Shown: positions 1-11,763, counted from the stretch's first letter. The stretch: 64,000 nt of DNA from Lotus japonicus (GCF_012489685.1 NC_080044.1:49786964-49850963); one strand, 5' to 3'. Numbers and translations: made by a program. Notes: generated by a model not told the origin, from the letters alone.

Positions 1-641
1 TCGCCCGCCGTTGATCTACCGCGATCTTTTCTACATTGCTGCAGATCAGCGGGTACTTCACCGCCAGGTGAGCTGTTGATATCACTACGGAGAGGCGATT
101 CAACGTGTTCCGACCAATGATGACATTGTACGATGCCACTACCTGCAAAACCAAATACCTGACCCGCAAGAGCTTTGCGTTCTCATCAATACCAAAAATT
201 GTGTCCAAATCCAAGTAGCCGCGCACCAAGACCCGTTCCCCCGAAAAGCCTACCAAAGTTCCGGAGTATGACATCAGGTCTTTATCTGTGAACCCCAATT
301 GGTCAAATGCGTCGCCCTAGATTGATATCCGCAGAGCTACCCTGGTCTAAGAGCACTCTTCGCACATTGAAACTATTGATCCTCACCATTACCACCACGG
401 GATCGTCCTTATGTGTCTTAACCCCTTCAAAGTCTGCCGACGATATCACTATGTCAGGGTGCTGAAAAGCAAATGGAGTTGAAAACTCGTGTACTGAACT
501 CACCGCCCTCACATGCATGCGTCCCGCTGCTGGCGTGTCTCCGCCTCTGCCGAAGACCCCTGCAATTGTATTGATCGTCTCAACCGGCGATTCGAGATCC
601 TTGTTGAAGGTTTCTTCAACTCCTTTCTTCCTTGTCGCCAA
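1..641 (-). pseudogene. Element T protease and PR-RT linker (Tat-like Ty3/gypsy), frameshifted
   Basis: Aspartic protease region of a Tat/Retand-lineage gag-pol read from 641 to 1. The motif VLLDQGSSAD near 320-350 matches the Tat form of the retroviral-type protease active site. Just after it the frame is lost by one base near 305-330; the homologous reading continues in another frame to position 1, through residues resembling GRNTLNRLSVV and HLAVKYP and on to VDQRRA, a linker typical of this lineage. The rest of pol lies left of the window. Protease would cleave the gag-pol polyprotein in the virus-like particle; this copy cannot because of the shift. An in-frame TAG at 669-671 separates it from gag. 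Confidence 0.8.
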
Positions 642-668
642 TGTCTTCTTCTTGTCCGCTGTTGGTGT

Positions 669-1470
669 CTAGCGACGGCCATCCCGCCTGCGATAATCTT
701 GCTGGCTGTTTCCCTTGTAGTGATTCCCCTGTTGGTGGTCGCCCTGCCAGCGATCGCCGCGGTCATTCAATTGTGAGCGTCCCACCCTGATCAGCCTCTC
801 AATCTCATTTTCCAACGTAAAGTAGTCTCCGGTGTCATGGCCCGCCGAGCGATGATACTCGCACCACTTGGTTTTGTCTACTGCCACCCGCGGCGGGTTA
901 ACTTCTTTCTCGCCTCCTTCGACGGCGTGCGTTGCCTTTACTTCCCGGAGTAGTTCTGTCAAATGTGCGTTTAGACTTTTGATTGACCCCTCTCGCTGGC
1001 GAGAGTCGGCTTGATGCCACGGGCGCCGACGTTCAAAACTTTCCTTATTTGGATAGAGTTTCTTCTTCGCAAGCTTCTCCAATGGCTTTGTTTTCTTATC
1101 CCTTCGCTTGCTGCTTTCTCCCTTCTCCCGACCTTGCCTGTTTGCCGACGATATGTCCTTTTGACTGCCATCTTTCTCTGCCTTTGCACGCCTCCTTTTG
1201 AATGCGTCGTCTTCCTCGTCCATGATGTATGTGTTCGCCCGAGCATGAACTTCCGCCATCGAACGAGCTGGCTTCCGGCTTAACTTGCTGTTCAGCTTCC
1301 CCGGTTGTAGGCCATTGTTGAATGCGCGCGGATAGGCTTGCGGTTCCGACTCCTCGTTCTTAACAGATGCCGCGCTGTACCGCCTCACATACTGCTTCAG
1401 GGTTTCACCTTCTGACTGGCGAACGTTGTACAGATCGTCAATCGTAACCTGCTTGATCTTGCTTGCGGAG
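669..1470 (-). pseudogene. Element T gag, C-terminal part
   Basis: Nucleocapsid/capsid C-terminal part of a Tat-like gag. It contains the segment VRQSEGETLKQYVRRYS, the usual end of the Retrotrans_gag capsid domain, then a long basic stretch rich in K, R and E, and a zinc-finger-like CEYHRSAGHDTGD motif in which the last Cys is replaced by Tyr. The reading frame runs off at 1470 because element A is inserted; the missing N-terminal part is at 26504-26985 and the frame is continuous across the TSD CGGAG. It ends at an in-frame TAG (669-671) before the protease, which is either a mutation of CAG or a gag terminator. Role: particle assembly and RNA packaging. Broken by insertion. Confidence 0.85.
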
Positions 1471-2408
1471 TGTAACACCCCTAATTCCAGGTGTCACTTT
1501 AGTAACCAAAAATAAACTTTACGCGGAAAACAGGTAATAATTTTTTTCGTTTTCTTTCCTTTAAATCAAAACGATAAGGAAGTAAAGACAAAACCCAACT
1601 ACTAAACTAACCGATATACAACATATATACATGTACAGCCTCAGCTGCACTCCATGTCACGCGCACTCGCAGTGACTCCAAAGCAGTGTGCCCGTAGGCA
1701 AATATATACAGACCCAGAAGTGTAAGTGAGAAAATTATAATTACAAACCACTAGGAGAAAGTCGGCCTCAATATGGCCTAAGCAAAGACCCCTATGGTCC
1801 AACTGACTCACTGTGATCCCTCAGTAAGAGAACCACACGAAAAGTCATGCGTCGGAAACCTACCCGATCCCAAAAGCAAAATGAATCAGAGCTCTACACA
1901 AAGCATGACGCCTGCCCAAACCTAACCTCCCAGTGCCAAACCCACAACGATCTGAAGCCGGCAAGTTGAAGCTCAACTCCATGCGCCATAGAACTCCTTT
2001 CGTCAGACGTCCACGCTCGTCAGTCCGGTCCTCCATGACCCTTCCCCGATACGTCGCCCGGTGACCAGCAACATCGATCACCCAAGCGGTGGGGCATCCC
2101 GATCCTGCAGCTCATATCTGATCCCCCCCCCCCGAGGGAGAGACCACCGAGAACCAGTCGGCCATCGACATCTGGCAGCAGGCCGACCGCCCAAACACAA
2201 ACATACAAACAAAGCCAAGGCGCTAGGGTCAACTCACAGCAATAAGTACATATACACTCAACATGTGACAGGGTATACATATAAGTTGTTATATAAGCAT
2301 ATAAGTAATCCTAGCATGTTATGGCTCTAACATTGCTTCAATAAACAAACAGCACACAGTCTCAGTCAGCATGAATGTATGCGTGAAATGCACAATATGA
2401 ATCCGGAT

Positions 2409-2652
2409 TTGTGACGCGTTCCCGTTCGCCACAAGTGAAGCATTCCCGTTCTTCACTATGGATGGACCATTCCCGTTATCCATCCTGGATGAAATCCATC
2501 CTGGATGAACCATTCCCGTTATTCATCCTTGGTGAACCATTCCCGTTATTCACCATATGATGAACCATTCCCGTTATTCATCATTTATGCAAGGTGAACC
2601 ATTCCCGTTATTCACCATGATATGCACAGGTGAACCATTCCCGTTATTCACC
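2409..2652. repeat. Hairpin array 1: eight stem-loops, constant loop, changing stems
   Basis: Eight consecutive inverted repeats share a core close to CCATTCCCGTTA, and each is flanked by arms complementary to each other but different between units. Stems: 2409-2416 with 2427-2434 (one mismatch); AGTGAAG/CTTCACT at 2434-2457; GGATGGA/TCCATCC at 2460-2485; GGATGAA/TTCATCC at 2503-2528; GGTGAA/TTCACC at 2531-2554; ATGATGAA/TTCATCAT at 2557-2584; GGTGAA/TTCACC at 2593-2616 and again at 2629-2652. The array lies downstream of the LTR TATA box, so it would be transcribed. Confidence 0.9.
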
Positions 2653-2738
2653 CGATTGAATGCAACGTGGTTAGCCAAACAACGAATCGCCCTTACCACG
2701 AAAGTGTTTAGCTCACAACCCAATCTCAACCAACCCAT

Positions 2739-2942
2739 GAGTTAGTGTCGGTCAATACAACACAACTCGGAGTAAGTGTCGGTCAATACAACACAGCTCC
2801 ACCAACAAGAATACACAAGGGTCTAGTGTCGGTCAATACAACACAGCCCAAACAACAAGAGCGCTAAGTGTCGGTCAATACAACACCGCTCCAACAACAA
2901 GAGAACCCAAGGGATTAGTGTCGGTCAATACAACACAACCCC
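2739..2942. repeat. Hairpin array 2: five units with a constant 20-nt top
   Basis: Five copies of AGTGTCGGTCAATACAACAC sit between complementary arms that change from unit to unit: GAGTT/AACTC (2739-2768), GGAG/CTCC (2769-2800), GGG-T-CT/AGCCC (2819-2849, one bulge), GAGCG/CGCTC (2859-2891, three unpaired bases), GGG-A-TT/AACCC (2911-2941, one bulge). The constant part also ends in complementary GTGT and ACAC. The plain hairpin GAGTAC/GTACTC follows at 2951-2967. Same LTR, transcribed zone. Confidence 0.85.
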
Positions 2943-4401
2943 ATCAACAAGAGTACGTAAAGTACTCGGTGACTTTCAATCATCACCATAGCTCACCTTA
3001 GTGGCTTTCCCCAATTCCAATAACTCACAACAAAGGTCGACTTTTCCCCGTCTTTCGTAAATATTTTCCCCTTCAGTTTTCCTATACTTAAACGTTAATA
3101 AAAATGATTTCAATTCAGATTAGTCAGGTTATGAGTTTATTTCTCAAAATCTAGGTTTCCCAAGTCTTTAGTTTTCGAAATTCTAATCCTTCTACGTTTT
3201 CCGAAAACCAACCACCCAAAAGAAGTTTCCCGGGGAAAGTCTAAGTAAACCAACAAATACCAACCAGGCTAGGTCTCAAACCCCTCATTTGGACTTGCCT
3301 AGGGTTGCTCATCCAACCCAAAATATCAAAGATCACCAGATCAATGAATCTCCACTCCGAAGTCGCGTCAAAACGCTCAATTCAACACAACATCACATCA
3401 TAAGTTATGAAAACATTCATAACAATAAACCATCATCATAATCAATATCATAGCAAAGCATAAGTCGAATTTATCGATGCCTATCATGCAATCATAGCTA
3501 ATATATATGTAAGTTGCCCTAACCTCGAGCTGTTCCAGCTTCGCAAACAAAGTTCTCCTCAAACAATTGCTCTGAGTCTTCCAAAGTTCCCTCAACTGAA
3601 CCTCGGAGAAAAACAAAGCAGAATCCAAACAAAATCGATTAGTTCGATCGCAAAACAATACATAAACGATAGACAAAGCATTAAAGCTTCAGAATAGGAC
3701 AATAAGGTACGAAAAGACAAGTTTTCGAAACCGAAAAACTCCCCCCTAAAGGAAATAGTCCACGGCCTCAAAGGAAAAAGGGCTTCGGCTCATTTTCTTT
3801 GATCAAATCAATTCACAAGGTAGTTTTAGGATAAAACTAAGGCAAAGAAACTGTCGGAACAATTTTCGGACAATCGGGTCGAAATATGACTATCCAGGGG
3901 CATTTTGGTCCAAAATAAAGGCTCAAAACTTCAAAGTTATCAATTCTGAAAAAAAATTTGACAGCAACGATCCTCATGACATCCGTGACAACAAATCCTA
4001 AAGGCACGAAGTCAGATTAAGTCTTTTCGACAATAAAGTTTCGAAATGTGAGCAAAAAGGGTTTTGAAACAGTTTTTCAGATCCCTGTCAAATGGATCAC
4101 AATCACAGTTTACTGACAGAGGTTTTAGGCTCATGGGAACCTAGAGAACATAACCCAAGCAAGAAATCGAAGAAAACGGACAATTTTAGAAAAAGCTCAA
4201 AATTGTGAGCACAGAAACGACTTCAGAAACGCAACAGAAACAACAATCAGAGGTAGGAATCGTGTTAGTTACCTCGATACCTAGAAGTAGGGACGAACTG
4301 CACGAAGATTGGTCAAGGTTTCGCGAAAATCTCCTCCCCCCTTGCTCTCCACGAAATTCGGCCACAATAGGAAGAAAATGAAGGAATTTTTGCTTTTTGA
4401 G

Positions 4402-4410
4402 CTATTTATA
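4402..4410 (-). promoter_or_regulatory. TATA box in element A 3' LTR
   Basis: CTATAAATA on the minus strand, followed downstream by the long transcribed LTR part. Same position in the right LTR (25803-25811), and the same context (GCGGG, TTTCGCG) in A' and in solo LTR C. Confidence 0.7.
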
Positions 4411-5102
4411 GGCAGGCGAAATCGCGGGAAAATGAAAATTTCGCGATTCTGATTTTTGCAGCACGATCACCGAGGAATTCTAAGAGAGATTCTGGCGTCG
4501 GAATTCCAGAACTCAAAACAATTATCTAAGATTTGGGAAAAACGATATCCAAAACGCCAAAAGCGGTGTAAGTTAGTCTGTCCCGAAAAACTACTTTTTG
4601 CTGTGATGCTCAGACGACAAAACTTCCAACAGAAGAAAGATTGGAAATGTCGAAACAAGTCTGGCAATGCGGACGGAATCTTCGTTAGAAGTCCCGAATA
4701 GAAAAAGTCTTCATCCTTCGCTCAAAACTAGGGTTTCGAAGCAAAGAAATTAGAGTCGTCGAGCTTCCGGAAAGTGAAACCTATCGTGCGTACAGTCCAG
4801 AGTTCCGAAATGAAACGCTGGTCGATGGAAAAATAAAGAGAATCTTTAAATATTCCGAGAGTTCTAAATCTCACTCAAAACGTTGCTTTAAGAGCGAAAT
4901 AGCCTATTCTGGACACGCTCGCCATAAGGCAGGTGTGCAGACGACTCGCACTAACTCCGAAAACAACTACGCAACATTCCTCAAGCAATTCCTGAGCTTT
5001 CTTCTTCATTAATCTTTCTCAAATGTCAAACTCCTGTCACGCTTACACTGATTCTACGTGTGAGTCGGAAACTTAACTTGTTCTGAAAATCCAGGTCTTA
5101 CA

Positions 5103-5121
5103 ATACTCCCCTCCAAAAAGA
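5103..5121 (-). other. Element A polypurine tract
   Basis: In minus reading a run TTTTTGGAGGGGAGTAT directly precedes the 3' LTR. This is the plus-strand priming site of reverse transcription and fixes the element's orientation. The same tract precedes the 3' LTR of A' at 16753-16769. Confidence 0.85.
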
Positions 5122-7488
5122 AAGTTTCGTCCTCGAAACTCAGAGTTCTGCGAAAAGTCCGGAATACAGTTCCTCGATCTTATCTTCCAATTCTCATGTA
5201 GTAGTGCCTGTGTCATTGTTCCTCATAATCTTTACTTAAGCAATCTGCTTTCCCCTTAACTGTTTCACTCTTCTATCCCCACTGCTAACTGTCGGCGTCT
5301 CAAAAGACAAAACATCATTCAACCTCATGTCGTCAGACTCGATTACTTGCGTCGGACCTCTGCTTGAAATGATACCGGTTGGCACTCCGTGCAGTCGCAC
5401 AACCTTAGCCACTTACTTCTTTACTTTCGGTCATCCGGAATTCTTCTTAAACTCGGTGCCTCTCTGTCATCTTAAGGTAAATACTCAACTCGTCCTCGTG
5501 ATCTTCATCTACAGTCCAAAACCCCACTTGTTCGTTCGATAACTCCTAGACGAATCCTCCCCCGTGGAAACCGCTAGTCCATTAAAACTCCTCCAACTTC
5601 GTAACTATCTTTACACACACCAAGAAATCAAACTTCTACTTAGTCACTATTCGAATTAAAACTCAACTTATGTCCTTATTTCTTGTCCTTCACTAATCTT
5701 ATCCCCTTCAACATCAATTTATCAACAACTTATAAGATAATCCTCCTCTTAATATCCAACAATCCATTATTACCGTCTTCTTCCTCAAAACTTCCCTCAC
5801 TCAAACCTATTTACATTTACTGAAATCCCTAACACTTCGCGCAAATCGAGACTTATCCTCTAGGAGATTAAATCATAACTATACCTCAAGGGACTTAACT
5901 AGCCATTTCATCATCCGATCCTTCAACATTCTGAGATTTAACTGTTATCGTAACCGCTAACACCACCAAATCTCTTATGTGTACAGGAATCTCAGCTCAC
6001 TAGGTCAACCTTAGCCCTAGGATTCTCATTCAACTTTAGTAAAATTCACTTGTTACCCGTAATATGCACCATCAAAATCCATAACAAAGTTTCATTCACT
6101 CTTAGGCTCTAAGAAACTTGTCAAAATATGACAACCTCAGGTATTCATCTTAATACTAACACCTTCCTTTTTGTGACTCAATCACCATCTCATCAATCAA
6201 CTTCTTAATCTCTCAATCAAATTCTTACAAACTTCGAGTCTTACACACCTTAGACAACCATTCATAGATTTAAAACCTAAACCTTCACCAAGTTTGGTCC
6301 TCTAATGACCTTTAATCCTTCAATACTTCTTAAATGAATATCCGTTTCTTAAAAACTATAACTCCTTCACTTACCCAAACGACCTGATAAGTGTCGTCAT
6401 GCTTCCACACTCACCACTTGGTCCTGCTATCCATAATCATAACCTATTATGCTAACATCATTCAAATCTTATCACATGGTCATTATGTCCGCAATCTCAT
6501 AATCAACATCAATCGATCACCGACCTTAACACTCCACACAACCCAGAATTCCTTTACTTCAAGATCTCTCTTATACTACACCTCAATGGTCTTAACCCGA
6601 AACTCACCTTCAGGTCTTCAATCTTCTAAGATTCAACTCCTATTGTCACACCTACAACCATAAGATCTCCTACTCGTACGTGATTCTCGGCTCTCAAGAT
6701 TCAATCTTAACCCTAAGATTTCAATCCAACTTAGTATATCTCACTTAGTAATCTCAGCATATTTCTTTGGAATCCATATCAACAACCTCAAGTATTCAAC
6801 TTATGCTAAAACTTTCTTTCTCCAACTTAATCATTAATTCAACACTTTTCAAGCGAAAATTCATCTCTTAAGACTATAATGTCTCCACATATTAATCAAA
6901 CGCTTAGCAAAACTTATTCCTCGAACTCGACTATAACAATCTAGTTCAGAGCTAATTCTTCTCAATCTCGCTACCATCAAGCTATCATCTAAAACCTGAT
7001 TAAATCCAACTTATTTAGTCTCTAACAACTCCCCTCAGCAATCACATAACCTATGACTTCATAACTTCCGAGAAACTACTTAATACTTTTCCAGCACTAA
7101 ATCTCTTGACTTGGTCTACCTCTACTTGGAGTAATCACACGAACTAACCAATCAATGTCTATACGACACTCATCGACTTCCACAGATTCAAATCTTAATC
7201 TTTTACAATCAAATGCTTAACACGAACTTTCCTCCCAAATCCGACTAATCCTCAATCAATTCAAATTCATCTTACCCGTCCTTCTATCAAAGTCCATAAC
7301 CAGCTGTGATTCCGAATATCACCCCCTCAATATTAGGTTGATCAGGCCTAATACATCGAAGGTGGAAATTTAGAAAAACCCACTGGAACAGACAATGAGT
7401 TCCTAACATCCAGTAACCACAAATATCCTGATATCAAGTTCCTAACGATTCTGCTACGGAACCACACACCCTCAATCCATGTAAAAGG
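5122..7488 (-). other. Decayed 3' internal region of element A
   Basis: About 2.4 kb between RT and the polypurine tract without a credible reading frame. It is the minus-strand counterpart of 14413-16752 in A'. Near 5130-5540 faint matches to integrase (the VRLHGVPT region) and to the chromodomain end (WELEDK) remain. RNase H is not recognisable. Both copies share this state, so the decay predates their insertions. Confidence 0.6.
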
Positions 7489-8153
7489 TTAATCTTTCCT
7501 CGTCAGTTGAGCCAAAGGTCCAACAATCTTGGCAAATCCCTCAATGAAGCGTCTATAATATCCAGCTAAATCCACAAAACTTCTGATCTCTGTCACCATC
7601 TTCGGTTGCTCCCAAGCCAAAACAGTCTCCACTTTCGCCGGATCCACAGCTATGCCTTCCTTCGAGATAGCATGGCCTAAGAAATTGACTTCCTCCAGCC
7701 AGAATTCACACTTGGAAGGGTTCGCATACAGCTTCTTCTCTCTCAATACTTGTAAAACTTGTCGCAAATGTCCTTCATGTTCCTTTGCGTCCTTCGAATA
7801 GATCAATATGTCATCAATAAACACCACCACAAACCGATCTAAGAACTCATGAAAGATGCGGTTCATGTAATCCATGAAAACAGCAGGTGCATTTGTCACT
7901 CCAAACGGCATCACTAGGTACTCGTAGTGTCCTTAACGTGTCCTGAAAGCAGTCTTCGGTATATCCTCAATCTTCACTCTGATCCGACGATAGCCTGACC
8001 TCAAATCTATCTTGGAAAATACGGTAGCCCCTCGTAGTTGGTCCATCAAATCATCTATCCTCGACAACGGGTATCTGTTCTTGATCGTCGCCTTGTTCAA
8101 TTGTCGATAATCCACCCACGATCTCGACCTTCCGTCCTTCTTCTTGACTAACA
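7489..8153 (-). pseudogene. Element A reverse transcriptase, with nonsense codon, cut by a solo LTR
   Basis: Ty3/gypsy reverse transcriptase that would copy element RNA into DNA. Reading from 8153: [20 protein letters not shown], then the metal-binding SKIDLRSGY (usual form [10 protein letters not shown]), a TAA at 7933-7935 where a Tyr codon of the RYGHYEY motif is normal, then [12 protein letters not shown], the catalytic [11 protein letters not shown] (two Asp intact) and FLGHAIS. The frame ends at KD* (7489). The first codons of RT are on the other side of the insertion at 21548-21640. The TAA is shared with A'. Confidence 0.9.
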
Positions 8154-8158
8154 ACATT

Positions 8159-9686
8159 TGTAAGGCCCTAAGTTCAATTTGGAACAATTTTATGAAAGTT
8201 TGAATAAAATTGAGGTTTTAGCTAATGTTTGATAACTGGCAGATTAGAACTGTCAACTTGTGCGAATTTTTAGAGGGTCTTAACGACTTCATTTGGGAAA
8301 ACTTCCTTCATGAGAGTTGTAGCCCTTTAAGTCTGGAAAATTCTCCAAGTGATTTCGCGTCAATCCGACCTCTGTAGCTTAAGATATTTGCGTTTTAGTG
8401 ACTGTCGTTAAGGCTGTACAGTACCAGCGAGTAAATTAGTTTGTTTCCTTCTAATTCCGAATTGGATTATGAAATTACTTAAGAGGGCTTAAGTTTTTAA
8501 TTAGATTCAGGTCTGATTAAGTTATTGGGTCAAGGGTTTGACTTGGAGCGGGCTCAAGAGAAAAGAAAAGAAACCCAAACCCATGATGAGGGGGAGCCCG
8601 CGGTTGTATTAGGGTTCTGAAGGGGGGAAAAATTTCTTTTCCTTTCAGTTCTGAAACAGAAACCCTTGCACTCCTTACGTAAAGAAAACAGAAGAGAAAA
8701 GAGTGAGAGAACCACCCCTTGAACCCTTAGCCGCCGCCGACCAAACCACCACCGCAACCCGTGACGCCGCGCGAGTGAGAGAGCCTTGCGAGAGGGAGAG
8801 GATTCGCGTGGAGGAGGAGAAGAGGGACGTGGACAGCAAGCAACTGAGTTCTGAACCTACATCTTTTCTCTTTTTCAGACCAAGAACCCAAGGTAAGGGC
8901 TGGTTCTAGGAATGGGTAGGTTCTTTAGGGAATATGCCATGAATTGCCTTGAGAAACAACTTGAGTTTTGGACTGTTTTTGCATGATTTCCTGTACATGC
9001 TTGCTTGCTGGAATTTTTCTCTTGAAAAGCCATGAATATGATCCTCAAACGTTGTTTATGATCTGAATCTATGATTTTATGCGAGTTGCCATGGTATTTG
9101 TTAAGTTTTGTGCTATTTTACACTTGTTATAACATGATCCTTGCTAAATGTTTGGTTCTGAAATTTTGAGTAGATATTTGGGTTGTTGGGGCTGTACCAA
9201 GATTGCCATGATCAAAGGGGAAGGAAGGAAAATTATTTTTGAAAACCATAGAGCCATGGGAGTTTCGCTGCCAGTTTCCTGTACTGGACAGCGGACTTCA
9301 GAGCCCCTTTTTACCTGTTTATGGTCATCAAATGAAAAAGTGATTAAAATGAAAGTTGTAGATTTTCGAAATATCTTTCCAGACATATAAAAATCATAAT
9401 TTTTGGTTTAGTAATGTGATCTGGGGGTCGTGTTTAGTAACTGTCACACCTGCTGTCTTCCTGTTCCGGACAGTTAGCTTTAAGGCCTAATATCACCTAA
9501 TTCTGGGACTCAAATGAACAAGTGTGTAACTAGAGAGTTGTAGATATTTAAAATAGCTTTCTAGAAAGGTATCATACGTGATTTTTGGTTGAAAGATGCA
9601 TTCTGTGGCTCTATTTTTGTGAAAGTTGTTTCTGCTGTCAATATGTTGAAGTTGCGATGATATATTATGCATGAGTGAATGTTCTT
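8159..9686 (+). repeat. Solo LTR B-s, left part
   Basis: First 1528 bp of the solo LTR. It corresponds, inverted, to the high-coordinate part of the B LTRs (for example 9144-9390 matches 38379-38625). The last five bases TTCTT are the target duplicated by A'. No gene is visible. Confidence 0.9.
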
Positions 9687-10377
9687 TGTAAGACCTGGAT
9701 TTTCAGAACAAGTTAAGTTTCCGACTCACACGTAGAAATAGTGTAAGCGTGACAGGAGTTTGACATTTGAGAAAGATTAATGAAGAAGAAAGTTCAGGAA
9801 TTGCTTGAGGAATGTTGCGTAGCTGTTTTCGGAGTTAGTGCGAGTCGTCTGCACACCTGCCTTATGGCAAGCGTGTCCAGAATAGGCTATTTCGCTCTTA
9901 AAGCAACGTTTTGAGTGAGATTTCGAACTCTCGGAAAATTTAAAGATTCTTTTTATTTTTCCATCGACCAGCGTTTCATTTCGGAACTCTGGACTGTACG
10001 CACGATAGGTTTCACTTTTCGGATGTCCGCCGACGCTAATTTCTTTGCTTCGAAACCCTATTTTCGAGCAATGGATGAAGACTTTTTCTATTCGGGACTT
10101 CTAACAAAGATTCCGTCCGCGTTGTCAGACTTGTTTCGACATTTCCAATCTTTCTTCTGTTGGAAGTTTTGTCGTCTGAGCATCACAGCAAAAAGTAGTT
10201 TTTCGGGGCAGATTAACCGACACCGCTTTTGAGTTTTTCGATATCGTATTTCCCAAATCCTAGATATTTGTTTTGAGTTCTGGAATTCTGACGCTAGAAT
10301 CTCTCTTAGAATTCCACGGTGATCGTGCTGCAAAAATCGGAATCGCGAAATTTTCATTTTCCCGCGATTTCACCCGC

Positions 10378-10388
10378 CTATAAATAGG
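10378..10388 (+). promoter_or_regulatory. TATA box in A' LTR
   Basis: CCTATAAATAGG on the plus strand after a CCCGCGATTT context, at the place equivalent to the minus-strand TATA boxes of A. Transcription would start about 30 bases on, placing both hairpin arrays in the RNA leader. Confidence 0.7.
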
Positions 10389-11184
10389 CGAAAAAGCAAA
10401 AATATCTCCAAAAACACCACACAAGGCCGCGAGTTTGGGGGAGCTTGGGGGAGGAGAGATTTTCGCGAAAACTTGACCAATCTCCGTGCAGTTCGTCCCT
10501 ACTTCTAGGTATCAAGTTGAAGGAACTTTGGAAGTTTCAAGGCATTCCTGTGAAGGAGATTTGATTTGCGAAGCTGGATCAGCTCGAGGTTAGGGCAACT
10601 TATATATATATTAGCTATGATTGCATGATAGGCGTCGATAAATTCGACTTATGCTTTATCTGATGTTGTTTATGATGATGATTTATTGTTATGATTGTTT
10701 TTCATAACTTATGATATTGATGATGTGTTGAATTGAGCGTTTCGACGCAACTTCGGAGTGGAGGTTCATTGATCTGGTGATCTTTGATATCTCGGGTTGG
10801 ATGAACAACCCTAGGCAAGTCCAAATATGGGGTTTGAGACTTAGCCATTTGTTGGGATTCGTTGGAATTCCTAGACTTTCCCCGGGAAGTGTATTTTGGG
10901 TGGTTGATTTTTGGAAACTTAGAATGATAGAGCTTTCGAAAAATAAAGACTTGGGAAACTTAGACTTTGAGAAATAAACTCATAACTTGGCTAAATCGAA
11001 TTGAAACAATTTTTATTAACGTTTAAGCATAGGAGAACTGAAGGGGAAAATATTTACGAAAGGCGGGGAAAAGTCGACTTATGTTGTGGGTTTGGAGAGT
11101 TTGGAATTGGGGAAAGCCACTGAGGTGAGCTATGGTGATGATTGAAAGTCACCGAGTACTCTAGTATTCCTGGTAGTGTTGTTC

Positions 11185-11302
11185 GAGTCGTGTTGTATTG
11201 ACCGGCACAGACTCTGGGTTTTGTTTGTGGGTTTTGTGGTGGGAGTTGTGTTGTATTGACCGACACTAACTCCAAGTCGTGTTGTATTGACCGACACTGA
11301 CT
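11185..11302. repeat. A' hairpins of array 2 type (three units)
   Basis: Three copies of GTGTTGTATTGACCGACACT or a close variant, the reverse complement of the array 2 constant part in A and therefore the same sense in element orientation. Arms again differ and pair: GAGTC/GACTC (11185-11189 with 11210-11214), GGAGTT/AACTCC (11242-11247 with 11268-11273), AGTC/GACT (11275-11278 with 11299-11302, extendable by CCA/TGG across a bulge). Confidence 0.85.
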
Positions 11303-11343
11303 CTGGTTTTGATAATCATATTGCACACGTGCATATACGCGAT

Positions 11344-11763
11344 GAAGTGCCAAGCAGAGTACTTCGGTATAACAGGAAGTAACGATCAGCCATGCAGAGT
11401 TGAATCGGTCCTGACTATATCTGGCACAACAGGAGGTAACGATCATCCATGTAGAGTTGCATCGTGCCTGTTGATGTTCGGCATAGCAAGCAGAAATGGT
11501 CAAACCATGTAGAGTTTGTACCGTCTTGACTATAGCCAAAGGTGATAAGCGACGCCCGAGCAGAAATGGTTAAACACGAGGCCAGTGTTACGACCGTCTC
11601 GAGGTGCCCAGCCTATAAGTGGCAATACCGTTGGTTTGTCCCGTCGCCAAGCAGAGTGACGTCGTTGATTTGTTCCGTCGCCAAGCAGAGTGACGTTGTT
11701 GATTTGTTCCGTCGCCAAGCAGAGTGACGTTGTTGTTCTGTCCCGTCGCCAAGCAGAGTGACG
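11344..11763. repeat. A' hairpin array with loop GCCAAGCAGAGT
   Basis: Units with a 12-nt loop GCCAAGCAGAGT or a variant and changing arms. GAAGT/ACTTC lies at 11344-11365. CGATCA/TGaATCG at 11383-11407 is extended outward by CAGGA/TCCTG and TATA/TATA. At about 11440-11471, CGATCA/TGcATCG is extended by AACAGG/CCTGTT. CAAA/TTTG lies near 11501-11519. Four tandem copies of CGTC/GACG start at 11642, 11676, 11710 and 11744, spaced 34 bp. The second LTR has the same array 7083 bp further on. Confidence 0.85.

Larger units (their letters stand above)
1471..5102 (-). repeat. Element A 3' LTR (3632 bp)
   Basis: Copy of the 3.6-kb LTR with TG...CA ends. It matches 22870-26503 almost base for base, with single differences (for example at 1481, T against G) and a C-run of different length near 2121. 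It contains a TATA box on the minus strand at 4402-4410 and, downstream in the transcribed direction, two hairpin arrays (2739-2942 and 2409-2652). No real gene lies in it; short open frames here are chance. Confidence 0.93.

Noticed and set aside
10088..10357. 89-codon minus-strand frame, also at 17171, 4456 and 25857 as variants
   Set aside because: Conserved because it lies in the LTR promoter region of A and A'; it reads across the TATA upstream zone and has no recognisable product.
11054..11539. 161-codon minus-strand frame in the A' LTR (repeated at 18137-18622)
   Set aside because: Runs through both hairpin arrays antisense to the element, low-complexity, no domain; its exact repetition comes from LTR duplication and is not evidence of function.
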